From Nocardioides hwasunensis (GTDB lineage: Bacteria; Actinomycetota; Actinomycetes; Propionibacteriales; Nocardioidaceae): DNA of 64,000 nt. Location: contig NZ_JACXYY010000010.1 of NCBI RefSeq assembly GCF_014779665.1, forward strand, positions 62,001 through 126,000, written 5' to 3'. The notes under the pieces are model-generated. The model was not told the origin of the DNA. It saw nothing but the letters and a program-made list of their open reading frames with translations, and searched no databases. The position numbers and the translations under genes were made by a program. Shown piece by piece: positions 26,126-34,499 of this stretch (positions are counted from its first letter, which is position 1; each line of letters begins with the position of its first letter).

Positions 26126-27130
26126 ATGAGGGTGCTGCTCGTCAGCCCGGCCTTCCACGGCTACCACGCCGCCATCGCCGCATCCCTCGGCACGCGCGGA
26201 CACGAGGTCACCACACACGTCTACGACGACAACGGCGGGGTCGTGGGACGGACGTGGCACCAGGTCAGGCACCAGCTCCCCCACAAGATCGGCGCCGGAT
26301 CGCATCGCGGGCTCGCGCGTGAGGCCACCGAGCGCGCCGCTGCCGCCGTCTCTGCAGCCCGCCCGGAGGCGGTCGTCGTGGTCAAGGGCGACACCCTCGG
26401 ATCGGGGTTCTGGGAGTCGATCGCCGGGCTGCCGCGCGTCACCTGGCTCTACGACGAGGTCCGCCGCACGCGCTGGACGATCGAGCGCCTCGGCGGCATC
26501 GGTCCGATCGCCACCTACTCCGCGCTCGACGACGTCGACTTCGAGGCGGCCGCGCTCGCCACCCGCCACCTGCCCCTGGCCTTCGACCACCGGCTCGTCC
26601 CCACGCCCACCACGCGCCGGACCCACGACATCTCGTTCATCGGCGCCCGCTACCCCACCCGAGAGCGGGTGCTCACCGTCCTCCGTGACGAAGGCATCCC
26701 GGTCCGCGCCCATGGACGCGACTGGTCGAGCCACCCGATCGACCGGCTGCGCACCTGGCGAGTCGGCACCCCCGCCCTTCCCGCGGGCCGCGACGTCGGG
26801 CGCGCGGCGGCGTACGACGTGATGGCCGCGTCGGCCGCCACGCTCAACCTGCACGGGGACCAGGACGGCTTCACGATGCGTACGTTCGAGGCAGCAGGCA
26901 TCGGGGGTGTCGAGCTGCTCGACCGCCTCGATGTCGAGGGTCTCTACGACCCCGGGACGGAGGTGCTCACCTGGACCACGCCGGAGGAGCTCACCGACCT
27001 GTGCCGGCGGTCGCTGGCGGACCCGGGCTGGACCGACACCATCCGCGCCGCGGCACGGGCACGGACGCTGGCCGAGCACACCTTCGACCACCGCGTCGCC
27101 GTCCTGGAGGCGTCATGGGACACGGCCTGA
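26126..27130 (+). CDS. CgeB-like GT-B glycosyltransferase
   Basis: 334 residues. N-terminal MRVLLVSPAFHGYHAAI, a central HDISFIGARYPTRERVL that marks the second Rossmann domain, and the C-terminal TLNLHGDQDGFTMRTFEAAGIGGVELLDR, where the mutated E-containing donor loop is typical of CgeB/Glyco_trans_1_2 proteins. These add sugar to spore, flagellar or surface glycans. It precedes a sialyltransferase-like gene and the CMP-sugar genes (stop overlaps the next start by 16 bp), so it likely belongs to the nonulosonic acid branch. Confidence 0.82.
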   Translation: MRVLLVSPAFHGYHAAIAASLGTRGHEVTTHVYDDNGGVVGRTWHQVRHQLPHKIGAGSHRGLAREATERAAAAVSAARPEAVVVVKGDTLGSGFWESIAGLPRVTWLYDEVRRTRWTIERLGGIGPIATYSALDDVDFEAAALATRHLPLAFDHRLVPTPTTRRTHDISFIGARYPTRERVLTVLRDEGIPVRAHGRDWSSHPIDRLRTWRVGTPALPAGRDVGRAAAYDVMAASAATLNLHGDQDGFTMRTFEAAGIGGVELLDRLDVEGLYDPGTEVLTWTTPEELTDLCRRSLADPGWTDTIRAAARARTLAEHTFDHRVAVLEASWDTA

Positions 27131-28230
27131 AGCATCCCGGCGACCTCGTGGCGTGGCGTCGCTGGCACGAGTCGCGGCACCCGGTGCGCTTCGCGGCCCG
27201 GGCGGCGAGGGCGCGGATGCGACCACCCGCTCAGGCGTACGTCGACCTCCTCACGCCGCTCTCCGACGCTGACGTCCTCGTCGCTGTCGAGGCGACGCAC
27301 GCCAGCGTGGCGAACGCGGTCGTCGCGCCACTGACCCACCTCTCGCCCGAGCGGACGGCGATCGTCGCACCAGTGGCATGGCAGCCGCCCGCGGCATACG
27401 CCCGGCACCGACGGCGCACGATCGACCTGCGTGGGCTGCTCGGGCTGCGCGGCATCCGGACGGTCCTCGCCGCGGGGCACTACACCGAGATCGGTGCAAC
27501 GGCCTTCGCGCTGGCCGAGGAACACCGGTCGACGTTCTTCGTGTCGCAGCACGGGGCACTGACGCCGTTCGCACCCCCGCTGCCGCGTGCGGCGCACCTG
27601 CTCGCGTGGAGCGAGCACGACGGGGGGTTCTGGACGGCCGGGAGGCAGGACGTCCGGGTGAGCGTCACCGGGAGCCAGCTGCTGTGGGGGGCGGGTCTTG
27701 GTTTCGACACGGGCGCGGGACGGCCTGCTCAACCGGCGACCTCCGCTGGGCGCCCTGCTCGACCGGCGACCTCCGCTGGGCGCCCTGCTCAACCGGCGAC
27801 CCGGCCACTCACCTACCTCGGACAGGGGCACGCGGCCGAGATCTCACGCGCCCGGCTGGCCCGTGCCGCGCTGACCACCTGCCGCGAGCACGGCGCGGTC
27901 TACCGGCCGCACCCCTCCGAGGGCGACGTGACCTCGCGCGCGGTGCTGGCGGCCTACGCCCGGGCCGGCATCACGATCGACACGAGCGGTGTGCCGCTGG
28001 TCGACCTCGAGGCGCCCGTCGTCAGCGTCTTCTCGACCGGCGTCCTGGAGGCGGCCGCGCGAGGGCGCGACGCCTGGGTCGACTTCCCCCATCCGCCCGC
28101 ATGGCTCGGCGAGTTCTGGGAGCGTTATGCCATGCACCGTCTCGGGACCCTCCCCACGCCGCCGCCGGACCGGCCCGAGCACGAGCCCGCCCGGCGGATC
28201 GCCGAGCTCGTGACGGAGGCGGCCTCGTGA
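27115..28230 (+). CDS. Putative GT-B glycosyltransferase (polysialyltransferase-like), with inserted 10-aa repeats
   Basis: 371 residues, ATG 27115 with GGAGG 4-5 nt upstream. The segment FVSQHGALTPF, the later YRPHPSEGD and VVSVFSTGVLEAAARG resemble the HxG, HP and S/T-x-x-E elements of GT-B sialyl/polysialyl and CDP-glycerol transferases. Its place next to a CMP-nonulosonate synthetase supports a role in transferring that sugar (inference). Between the two Rossmann domains, at 27721-27800, the gene carries 2.7 copies of a 30-bp repeat giving residues such as RPAQPATSAG; this looks like an inserted linker. Confidence 0.6.
   Translation: MGHGLKHPGDLVAWRRWHESRHPVRFAARAARARMRPPAQAYVDLLTPLSDADVLVAVEATHASVANAVVAPLTHLSPERTAIVAPVAWQPPAAYARHRRRTIDLRGLLGLRGIRTVLAAGHYTEIGATAFALAEEHRSTFFVSQHGALTPFAPPLPRAAHLLAWSEHDGGFWTAGRQDVRVSVTGSQLLWGAGLGFDTGAGRPAQPATSAGRPARPATSAGRPAQPATRPLTYLGQGHAAEISRARLARAALTTCREHGAVYRPHPSEGDVTSRAVLAAYARAGITIDTSGVPLVDLEAPVVSVFSTGVLEAAARGRDAWVDFPHPPAWLGEFWERYAMHRLGTLPTPPPDRPEHEPARRIAELVTEAAS
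27721..27800 (+). repeat. 30-bp tandem repeat inside the GT-B gene
   Basis: Two full copies and a 20-bp partial copy of a unit starting cggcctgctcaaccggcgac, 30 bp long, which keeps frame and encodes 10-residue repeats. The unit read on the minus strand contains CCGGTCGAGCAG, close to the intergenic repeat at 37051. Confidence 0.9.
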
Positions 28231-28907
28231 CGCTCTGCGTGATCCCCGCGCGCGGCGGCTCCAAGGGCGTGCCGCGCAAGAACCTCCTCGACGTCGGCGG
28301 CAAGCCGCTCATCGTGTGGACGATCGAGCACGCGCTGGCGGTGCCCGAGCTCGACGTGGTCGTCTCCACCGACGACGAGGAGATCGCCGAGGTGGCACGT
28401 GACGCCGGCGCCCGGGTGCCCTGGCTGCGGCCCGACGAGCTCGCCCAGGACACCACGCCCACCGAGCCCGTCGTCCGGCACGCGATCGAGCAGGTCACCG
28501 CCGAGCGCGGTCGACCGGACTCCGTGATGCTCCTGCAAGCCACCTCGCCCGTGCGCCATGACGACACCCTCGGCCGGGCCCTGGCGGAGTTCGCCACCAC
28601 CGGCGTGGACTCGATGGTCGGCGTCGTCGAGCAGCCCCCGTTCATCTGGCAGGCCGGCGACCCGCCCACCGCGGCGTACGACGTCGCAGCCCGGCCGCGC
28701 CGGCAGGACCTCACCCCGGAGGCGCGGCGCTACCGCGAGACCGGCTCGCTCTACGTCACCCGCACGGAGGTCTACGAGGAGCACGACAACCGGCTCGGGG
28801 GTCGCGTCGGGCTCTTCGTCATGCACGAGGACGAGGGCATCGACATCGACACCGAGCTCGACGTGGCGCTCGCCCTGCGGTTGATGGCAGCTCATCGAGC
28901 CGTCTGA
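28227..28907 (+). CDS. CMP-nonulosonic acid synthetase (acylneuraminate cytidylyltransferase)
   Basis: 226 residues, GTG start overlapping the upstream TGA. The N-terminus VIPARGGSKGVPRKNLLDVGGKPL is the CTP-binding signature of the NeuA/PseF/LegF family, followed by VVSTDDEEIAEVA and LQATSPVR, with the metal-binding Asp in IDIDTELD. It activates a nonulosonic acid with CTP to CMP-sugar. Its neighbour is the matching synthase. Whether the sugar is sialic, legionaminic or pseudaminic acid is not clear from this sequence alone. Confidence 0.88.
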   Translation: MTLCVIPARGGSKGVPRKNLLDVGGKPLIVWTIEHALAVPELDVVVSTDDEEIAEVARDAGARVPWLRPDELAQDTTPTEPVVRHAIEQVTAERGRPDSVMLLQATSPVRHDDTLGRALAEFATTGVDSMVGVVEQPPFIWQAGDPPTAAYDVAARPRRQDLTPEARRYRETGSLYVTRTEVYEEHDNRLGGRVGLFVMHEDEGIDIDTELDVALALRLMAAHRAV

Positions 28908-28971
28908 CCACATCCGGGACCGCGGCTGGCTACGGTGGGGCCATACGTTTTCTTGACGGAAGGCACGTGCC

Positions 28972-31245
28972 TTGATCATCGAGCGTGACCTCACGCCGTA
29001 CGTCGTCTACTCGGGCGACCCGGTCCTGCGCGCCCTGGAGAAGATCACCGCCAACAAGGCCCGGGTGATCTTCCTCGTCGACTCCCACGGCCACCTCGAC
29101 GGCGTGCTGTCCGACGGTGACTTCCGGCGCTGGGTCAGCAGCGCGGCGAGCCTCACGACCGACGTCCCCGCGCTCGACGCCGCCAACACCTCGCCGCGCA
29201 GCCTGCCCATCGGCAGCAGCCCGGCCGAGATCGCCCACGCCTTCGGCTCGGGGATCGACCACGTCGCGCTGGTCGACGAGCGCGGTCACCTCGTCGCGAT
29301 CGCGATCAACCGCGCCGACGAGCTCCGCATCGGCAACCACGTCGTCGCGCCGGACGCACCTGCGCTCCTGATCTCCGAGATCGGCATCAACCACCAGGGC
29401 GACGTCTCGCTCGCCAAGCAGCTGGTCGACCTGTCTGTCGAGGCCGGCGCGGACATCGTGAAGTTCCAGCTGCGCGACATGGACTCGCTCTACCGCCAGG
29501 GCTCGTCAGGATCGGGCGGGGAGGACCTCGGCCCGCAGTACACCCTCGACCTGCTCGCCAAGTACAACCTCGACGCCGACGGGCTCTTCGAGGTCTTCGA
29601 CCACTGCAGCGACGTCGGCATCGACGTGATGTGCACGGCGTGGGACCCGGTCAGCGTGGACCGGCTCGTCGACTACGGCATCACCTCGCTCAAGGTCGCC
29701 TCGGCCGACATGACCAACCACGCGCTGCTGCGCCACATGGCGGCCAGCGGCACGCCGATGGTGATCTCGACGGGGATGTCCACCGAGGGCGAGATCCGCG
29801 AGACCGTCGAGGTCGTCCGCAGCACCGGGGTCGCCCACGCGTTCCTGCACTGCCAGTCGACCTACCCGGCTCCCTTCAAGGACATCAACCTCGCCTACCT
29901 GACCCGGCTTGCCGAGCTCACGCAGGCACCGGTCGGCTACTCCGGGCACGAGCGCGGCTTCCACGTGCCGGTCGCCGCCGTGGCCCTCGGCGCGCGCATC
30001 ATCGAGAAGCACTTCACCGTCGACCGCGGCCTCGAGGGCAACGACCACAAGGTCAGCCTGCTGCCCGGCGAGTTCAAGGAGATGGTTCAGCGCGTCCGCG
30101 AGGTCGAGGAGGCGCTCGGCACCAACGCACCGCGCGCGGTGTCCACCGGCGAGATGATGAACCGCGTCAACCTCGCCAAGTCGCTCGTCGCCGCACGACG
30201 CATCGAGGTCGGCGAGGTGCTCGCCGATGCCGACATCGACATCAAGAGCCCCGGCCGCGGCCTCCAGCCCAATGCGTACGACAAGCTCGTCGGGCGCACG
30301 ACCACCCGCGCGCTCGACGCGGGCGACTTCTTCTACGCCACCGACCTCGGCGACGCCGCGCCGAAGGGTCGCGCCTACGACTTCCGACGCCCGTGGGGCC
30401 TGGCCGTGCGCTACCACGACATCGACGCGATGACGAAGGACACCACCCCGGACTTCCTCGAGTTCCACTTCTCCTACAAGGACCTCGACCTGCCGGTCGC
30501 CGACGTCTTCGCGACGTACGACGGTGGGCTGCCGATGGGCTTCACCACCCACTCCCCCGACCTGTTCGCGGGCGACTTTCTGCTCAACCTCGCCTCCACC
30601 GACGACGCGCACTGGGAGCGCTCGATCGCCGAGCTCCAGCGGGTCGTCGACACCACACGGGAGATGCAGCAGCACTTCACCCGGCACGCCGATGCCAAGG
30701 GTGAGTCCGCGGGCCCGGTGATCGTGGCCAGCCTCGGCGGCTTCACCACCGACGCCTTCGTCACCCCCGCCGAACGTGAGGCGATGTACGCCCGCGTCGC
30801 CGACGGTCTCGCCCGGGTCGACGACTCCGGTGTGCGACTCTGCGCGCAGACGCTGCCGCCGTATCCCTGGTACATGGGCGGCCAGCTCTACTGCAACCTC
30901 TTCGTCGACCCGCGCGACACCGCCGAGTTCGCCGCGCGCTACGACCGCCGGCTCTGCTTCGACGTCTCGCACTCCAAGCTGTCGGCCAACTACCTCGGCA
31001 TGACGTTCGCCGACGCGACCGACCTCCTCGCGCCGCACACCGAGCACCTCCACCTCGTCGACGCGACCGGCGTCGACGGCGAGGGCGTCCAGGTCGGCGA
31101 CGGCGAGATCGACTGGGCGGTCCTGGCCCAGCAGCTGGACGCGATGTCGCCCGGCGTCAGCTTCATCCCGGAGATCTGGCAGGGCCACGTCAACGACGGC
31201 GAGGGCTTCTGGATCGCCCTCGAGCGGTTGGAGCAATGGTTCTGA
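28972..31245 (+). CDS. CBS-NeuB-SAF-TIM-barrel fusion: nonulosonic acid synthase
   Basis: 757 residues, TTG start with GGAAGG 8 nt upstream. Residues 1-120: two CBS-like modules with LVDSHGHLDGVLSDGDFRRW. Residues 132-385: NeuB-type synthase (SEIGINHQGD, VKFQLRD, CQSTYPAPF, GYSGHERG, IIEKHFTVDR), which joins phosphoenolpyruvate to a hexosamine. Residues 399-460: SAF/antifreeze-like domain. Residues 470-757: a TIM-barrel resembling xylose-isomerase/endonuclease-IV sugar isomerases. Typical NeuB is about 350 residues, so this is a three-part fusion. The end overlaps the next gene by 10 bp. CBS modules may sense nucleotides; the barrel may make or edit the substrate (inference). Confidence 0.85.
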   Translation: MIIERDLTPYVVYSGDPVLRALEKITANKARVIFLVDSHGHLDGVLSDGDFRRWVSSAASLTTDVPALDAANTSPRSLPIGSSPAEIAHAFGSGIDHVALVDERGHLVAIAINRADELRIGNHVVAPDAPALLISEIGINHQGDVSLAKQLVDLSVEAGADIVKFQLRDMDSLYRQGSSGSGGEDLGPQYTLDLLAKYNLDADGLFEVFDHCSDVGIDVMCTAWDPVSVDRLVDYGITSLKVASADMTNHALLRHMAASGTPMVISTGMSTEGEIRETVEVVRSTGVAHAFLHCQSTYPAPFKDINLAYLTRLAELTQAPVGYSGHERGFHVPVAAVALGARIIEKHFTVDRGLEGNDHKVSLLPGEFKEMVQRVREVEEALGTNAPRAVSTGEMMNRVNLAKSLVAARRIEVGEVLADADIDIKSPGRGLQPNAYDKLVGRTTTRALDAGDFFYATDLGDAAPKGRAYDFRRPWGLAVRYHDIDAMTKDTTPDFLEFHFSYKDLDLPVADVFATYDGGLPMGFTTHSPDLFAGDFLLNLASTDDAHWERSIAELQRVVDTTREMQQHFTRHADAKGESAGPVIVASLGGFTTDAFVTPAEREAMYARVADGLARVDDSGVRLCAQTLPPYPWYMGGQLYCNLFVDPRDTAEFAARYDRRLCFDVSHSKLSANYLGMTFADATDLLAPHTEHLHLVDATGVDGEGVQVGDGEIDWAVLAQQLDAMSPGVSFIPEIWQGHVNDGEGFWIALERLEQWF

Positions 31246-32333
31246 CCCAGCCCAGCTCTCCACGGACGGCGTTGTGGGTGGTGCCGGTCAGCGACCTGGC
31301 CGGGGTCGCCCGCCACGTGCTCGACGTCGCTCGCAACGGGATCCCCGGCTGGCGGCTCGTCTTCCTGACCCCGCCCGGGGCGCTGCCCACCCGGCTGCGT
31401 GGGCTCGGTGCGTTCGTGCACGTGGCGCCGTTCGGCCCGGACCACGGCCTGCGGGCCTCGTCCGCGGCGCTGCGCGACGTCGTACGACGTGAGCGGCCCG
31501 CGGTCGTGCACAGCCACCTGGCCTACGCCGACATCGTCGTGGCGCTCGCCGCCGGTCGGCAGCCGCGGCTCGCGACGACCGAGCACGGCATCGCCCGCGA
31601 CGACGTCGTCTACCACCGCTCCGGCGCCAAGACCCGCGTGATGGCTGCCGCCCACACCGCTCGACTGCGGCGCTTCGACGCTGCGATCGCCGTCAGCCGG
31701 GCCACGGCCGAGGCGATGGTGGAGAAGTGGCGTCCCCCGATGTCGGTCGCCGTGATCCACAACGGCGTCGACCGGGTTTCCAGGCTCGCTCCGCTCGCGC
31801 CTCAACCGGCGAACGGGTGCACGACCGGGCTGCGGATCCTGTCGCTGGCCCGACTCTCGCCGGAGAAGCGTCTCCCACTGCTCCTCGACGGCTTCGCCGA
31901 GCTGCACCGCAGCCACCCGGGGGCGCGACTGACGCTGGCCGGGGTCGGGCCGGAGGAGGCCGCGCTCCGGTCGCAGGTCGCCCGGCTGGGGCTCGACGAG
32001 GTGGTCCGGTTGCCCGGCTTCGTCGACCCCGACGCAGCGATGGCCGAGCACGACGTGCTGGCGATGCTCTCGGTCTGGGAGAACTGCTCCTACGCCCTGC
32101 TGGACGCCGCCTCCCGGGGGATGGGCGTCGTCGCCAGCGACGTCGGCGGCAACCCGGAGATCCTGCCGCCGGCAGCGCTCGTCGAGGCCGACGACGCGAC
32201 AGCCGTGGCGAGGGCCTTGGAGACGCAGGGGCTCGATCTCGACGCCCGGCCCGGGCTCGATGCCTGGCCGAGCGTGGCCGACATGTGCGACCGGATCGCC
32301 GCCGTCTACGACCAGAGCGGAGGTCGCTCGTGA
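31236..32333 (+). CDS. GT4 glycosyltransferase
   Basis: 365 residues, start overlapping the NeuB-fusion stop. Typical GT4 marks: VVHSHLAYADIVVAL, VIHNGVD, LSLARLSPEKR, and donor-site WENCSYALLDAASRGMGVVASDVGGNPE. An odd segment RLAPLAPQPANGCTTG sits between VIHNGVD and the donor domain; its DNA (about 31778-31815) resembles an intergenic repeat known in this group of bacteria, so it may be a recent in-frame insertion. The stop overlaps the next GTG. Confidence 0.83.
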   Translation: MVLTQPSSPRTALWVVPVSDLAGVARHVLDVARNGIPGWRLVFLTPPGALPTRLRGLGAFVHVAPFGPDHGLRASSAALRDVVRRERPAVVHSHLAYADIVVALAAGRQPRLATTEHGIARDDVVYHRSGAKTRVMAAAHTARLRRFDAAIAVSRATAEAMVEKWRPPMSVAVIHNGVDRVSRLAPLAPQPANGCTTGLRILSLARLSPEKRLPLLLDGFAELHRSHPGARLTLAGVGPEEAALRSQVARLGLDEVVRLPGFVDPDAAMAEHDVLAMLSVWENCSYALLDAASRGMGVVASDVGGNPEILPPAALVEADDATAVARALETQGLDLDARPGLDAWPSVADMCDRIAAVYDQSGGRS

Positions 32334-33481
32334 GCCGGCGCATCGACTCACCGTGGAACCTCCCTGACAAGACGGTCGACCGCGCCGACGAGGCGGACCG
32401 GGAGATCCGGATCACCGACTTCGTCCTGATGGCCACTCTGGTGCTCCGCACCGAGACGGCCGGGCCGTTTCCGCTCAACGAGGTCTGCATGGGCCTGCTC
32501 GTCGCGCTGGCTGCGATGCGCCCGGCCCGTGGCGGCGCGAAGCTGCCGACGCTCGTCGTGGTGTTCGTCGGCGCCCTGCTGGCACTCCTGCTCTACTCCG
32601 GCCTTGCGAACCAGGTCGACTGGTCCCGCCGGATAGGGCACCTGGTGATCATGGCGGGCCTGATCTGGGTCTTCGGCACCGGCCGGATCTCGCTGCGCTC
32701 AGCCGGTCTCGGCCTCGCTGCCAGCCTCGTCGTGGTCATGGGGTTGGCGACTGTCGGCATCGGCGGCGACTACTACCCAGGACGACTGACGGGCTTCCTC
32801 GGCGACCCCAACGCGGGTGCCTACTTCATCGCCGTGCTCGGAATCCTCGCGGTCTTCTTCTGCGACGACCGATGGAAGGTGCGGCTCGCCGTCGCCGCAC
32901 CCATCCTCGGCGGTCTGGTGCTCACCTACTCGCGGACGGGTCTCCTGGCCGGCGCGTTCGCCGTGGTCTGGGTGCTGCTGGGCCGCAGGCTCGGTATCGC
33001 TGGGGGTGCCGCCATGGCCTTCGGGCTGGTCTGGATCGTCGACAACATCCCCAAGAGCCTGACCACCTTCGGTCCGTTCTCCGACCGATCGGGCAGCGAC
33101 GCCCTGCGCAACCGGATCATCGCCCAGGAGCGGGTCCAGATCTCCGACATGCCGTGGTACGGCCACGGTCCGGGCACCGCGAAGGTCAACATCCGCGACC
33201 TCGAGTTCTTCTTCCACAACAGCTACCTCGCGACCCGGCAGGAGGGCGGCTGGGGAGCGCTCCTCCTGGTGCTCGGGCTCATGGTGGTGGCCTTCCTGCT
33301 GCTCTCCAAGCAAGCTCGCAACGGTGACATCAAGGCCGCAGGGGTGCAGGCCTCGATCATCGCCGTGGCCGTCATGGCCACCACGCTCGGCGAGGTCCTG
33401 CTCGATGTCCCGATGGCGATCGTGGTCGGCTTCGCCCTGGGCCAGCGACTGCATCGCAACGAGAGCTCCCCCGATGGCTGA
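32330..33481 (+). CDS. O-antigen ligase/Wzy-like membrane protein
   Basis: 383 residues, about ten membrane helices, with a large outer loop containing SALRNRIIAQERVQISDMPWYGHGPG and FFFHNSYLATRQEGG. The pattern GHGPG ... HNSYL is the family signature of WaaL/Wzy-type ligases and polymerases of surface glycans. It joins lipid-linked glycan units or attaches the chain to an acceptor outside the membrane. ATG of the next gene lies inside its end (33474-33481), so translation is coupled. Confidence 0.85.
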   Translation: MSRRIDSPWNLPDKTVDRADEADREIRITDFVLMATLVLRTETAGPFPLNEVCMGLLVALAAMRPARGGAKLPTLVVVFVGALLALLLYSGLANQVDWSRRIGHLVIMAGLIWVFGTGRISLRSAGLGLAASLVVVMGLATVGIGGDYYPGRLTGFLGDPNAGAYFIAVLGILAVFFCDDRWKVRLAVAAPILGGLVLTYSRTGLLAGAFAVVWVLLGRRLGIAGGAAMAFGLVWIVDNIPKSLTTFGPFSDRSGSDALRNRIIAQERVQISDMPWYGHGPGTAKVNIRDLEFFFHNSYLATRQEGGWGALLLVLGLMVVAFLLLSKQARNGDIKAAGVQASIIAVAVMATTLGEVLLDVPMAIVVGFALGQRLHRNESSPDG

Positions 33482-34499
33482 GCGCGTGTACCTCGCCGCC
33501 AACAACCCCGACCTCGGCGGCGGCGAGCAGATGCTCGTCCGGACCGCCGAGGCCATCGTCGCGCGGGGGCGGCCGGTGACCGTGGTCGCTCCCGACGTCC
33601 CCTCCGACGTTCTCGACGCGGCGACGACGATCGGTGCCGATGTCGTCGCGATCCGCGCCGACGGTCGACGCGACTACCTGCAGCGGCTCCGCGCATGGGA
33701 TCGCGCCGAACGCACCGGCGTGCTGTGGTGCCACGGGTTGGTTCCGGCGCTCGCGACGTCCGGACACGCACGGCGCATCGTGCACCTGCACCAGCTGCCC
33801 CGCAGCCGATCCCAGTGGGCCGCCCTCGCCGTCGCTCGACGGGGGTCCGGGCGCGTCCTCACTCCGTCGGCGTACCTCTCCTCGCAGGTGCGCCGGTCCG
33901 AGGTCTTCGCCAACTGGACCGGCGCGGTGGACATCGCGAACCGACCCGAGCGCCGGGGCCGCGTCGGCTTCCTCGGCCGGCTGTCCACGGACAAGGGGAC
34001 CGACCTGGTCGCTCACGCCCTCGCGTCGAGCGTGACGCACGCCGACCTGGAGCTGGTCGTCGCTGGCGACGACCGGTGGGTGCTCGACGAGCAGCGAGTC
34101 CCCGTGACGGAGGCACTGGAGTCGCTCGGCGACCGCGTGCGTCGGCTGGGCCGGGTGGTCCCTGACGAATTCTTCGCGCAGGTCGACCTCGCGGTGTTCC
34201 CGAGCCGGGTCGCGGAGTCCTTCGGCCTCGTCGTCGCCGAGGCCATGGCCGCGGGCGTTCCCTTCGTCGTCTCCGACGCGGGCGCCCTGCCCGAGGTCGC
34301 TGGTCCCGACCACCCGTGGGTCGCCCGGAGCGGTGACGTCGACGACCTCGCCCGGGTGATCGCCGAGGCGCTCGCCACGCCGGCGGACGACGTGCGCGCC
34401 GCGACCGACCGGGCACGCCGGCGGTGGGAGTCGATGTACTCCCCCGAGGCCGGGCGACAGCGGGTGGCGCGGCTCCTCGACGAGCTGGGGGTGACATGA
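33474..34499 (+). CDS. GT4 glycosyltransferase
   Basis: 341 residues. MAERVYLAANNPDLGGGEQMLVRTAEA has the GGGE loop; RVGFLGRLSTDKGTDL and donor-site ESFGLVVAEAMAAGVPFVVSDAGALPE complete the GT4 pattern. The N-terminal domain is short. Overlaps both neighbours by 4-8 bp in a tight plus-strand operon. Confidence 0.85.
   Translation: MAERVYLAANNPDLGGGEQMLVRTAEAIVARGRPVTVVAPDVPSDVLDAATTIGADVVAIRADGRRDYLQRLRAWDRAERTGVLWCHGLVPALATSGHARRIVHLHQLPRSRSQWAALAVARRGSGRVLTPSAYLSSQVRRSEVFANWTGAVDIANRPERRGRVGFLGRLSTDKGTDLVAHALASSVTHADLELVVAGDDRWVLDEQRVPVTEALESLGDRVRRLGRVVPDEFFAQVDLAVFPSRVAESFGLVVAEAMAAGVPFVVSDAGALPEVAGPDHPWVARSGDVDDLARVIAEALATPADDVRAATDRARRRWESMYSPEAGRQRVARLLDELGVT

Noticed and set aside
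27721..27800. Short direct repeats resembling a CRISPR array
   Set aside because: The units are contiguous, in frame with a glycosyltransferase, and have no unique spacers or cas genes.
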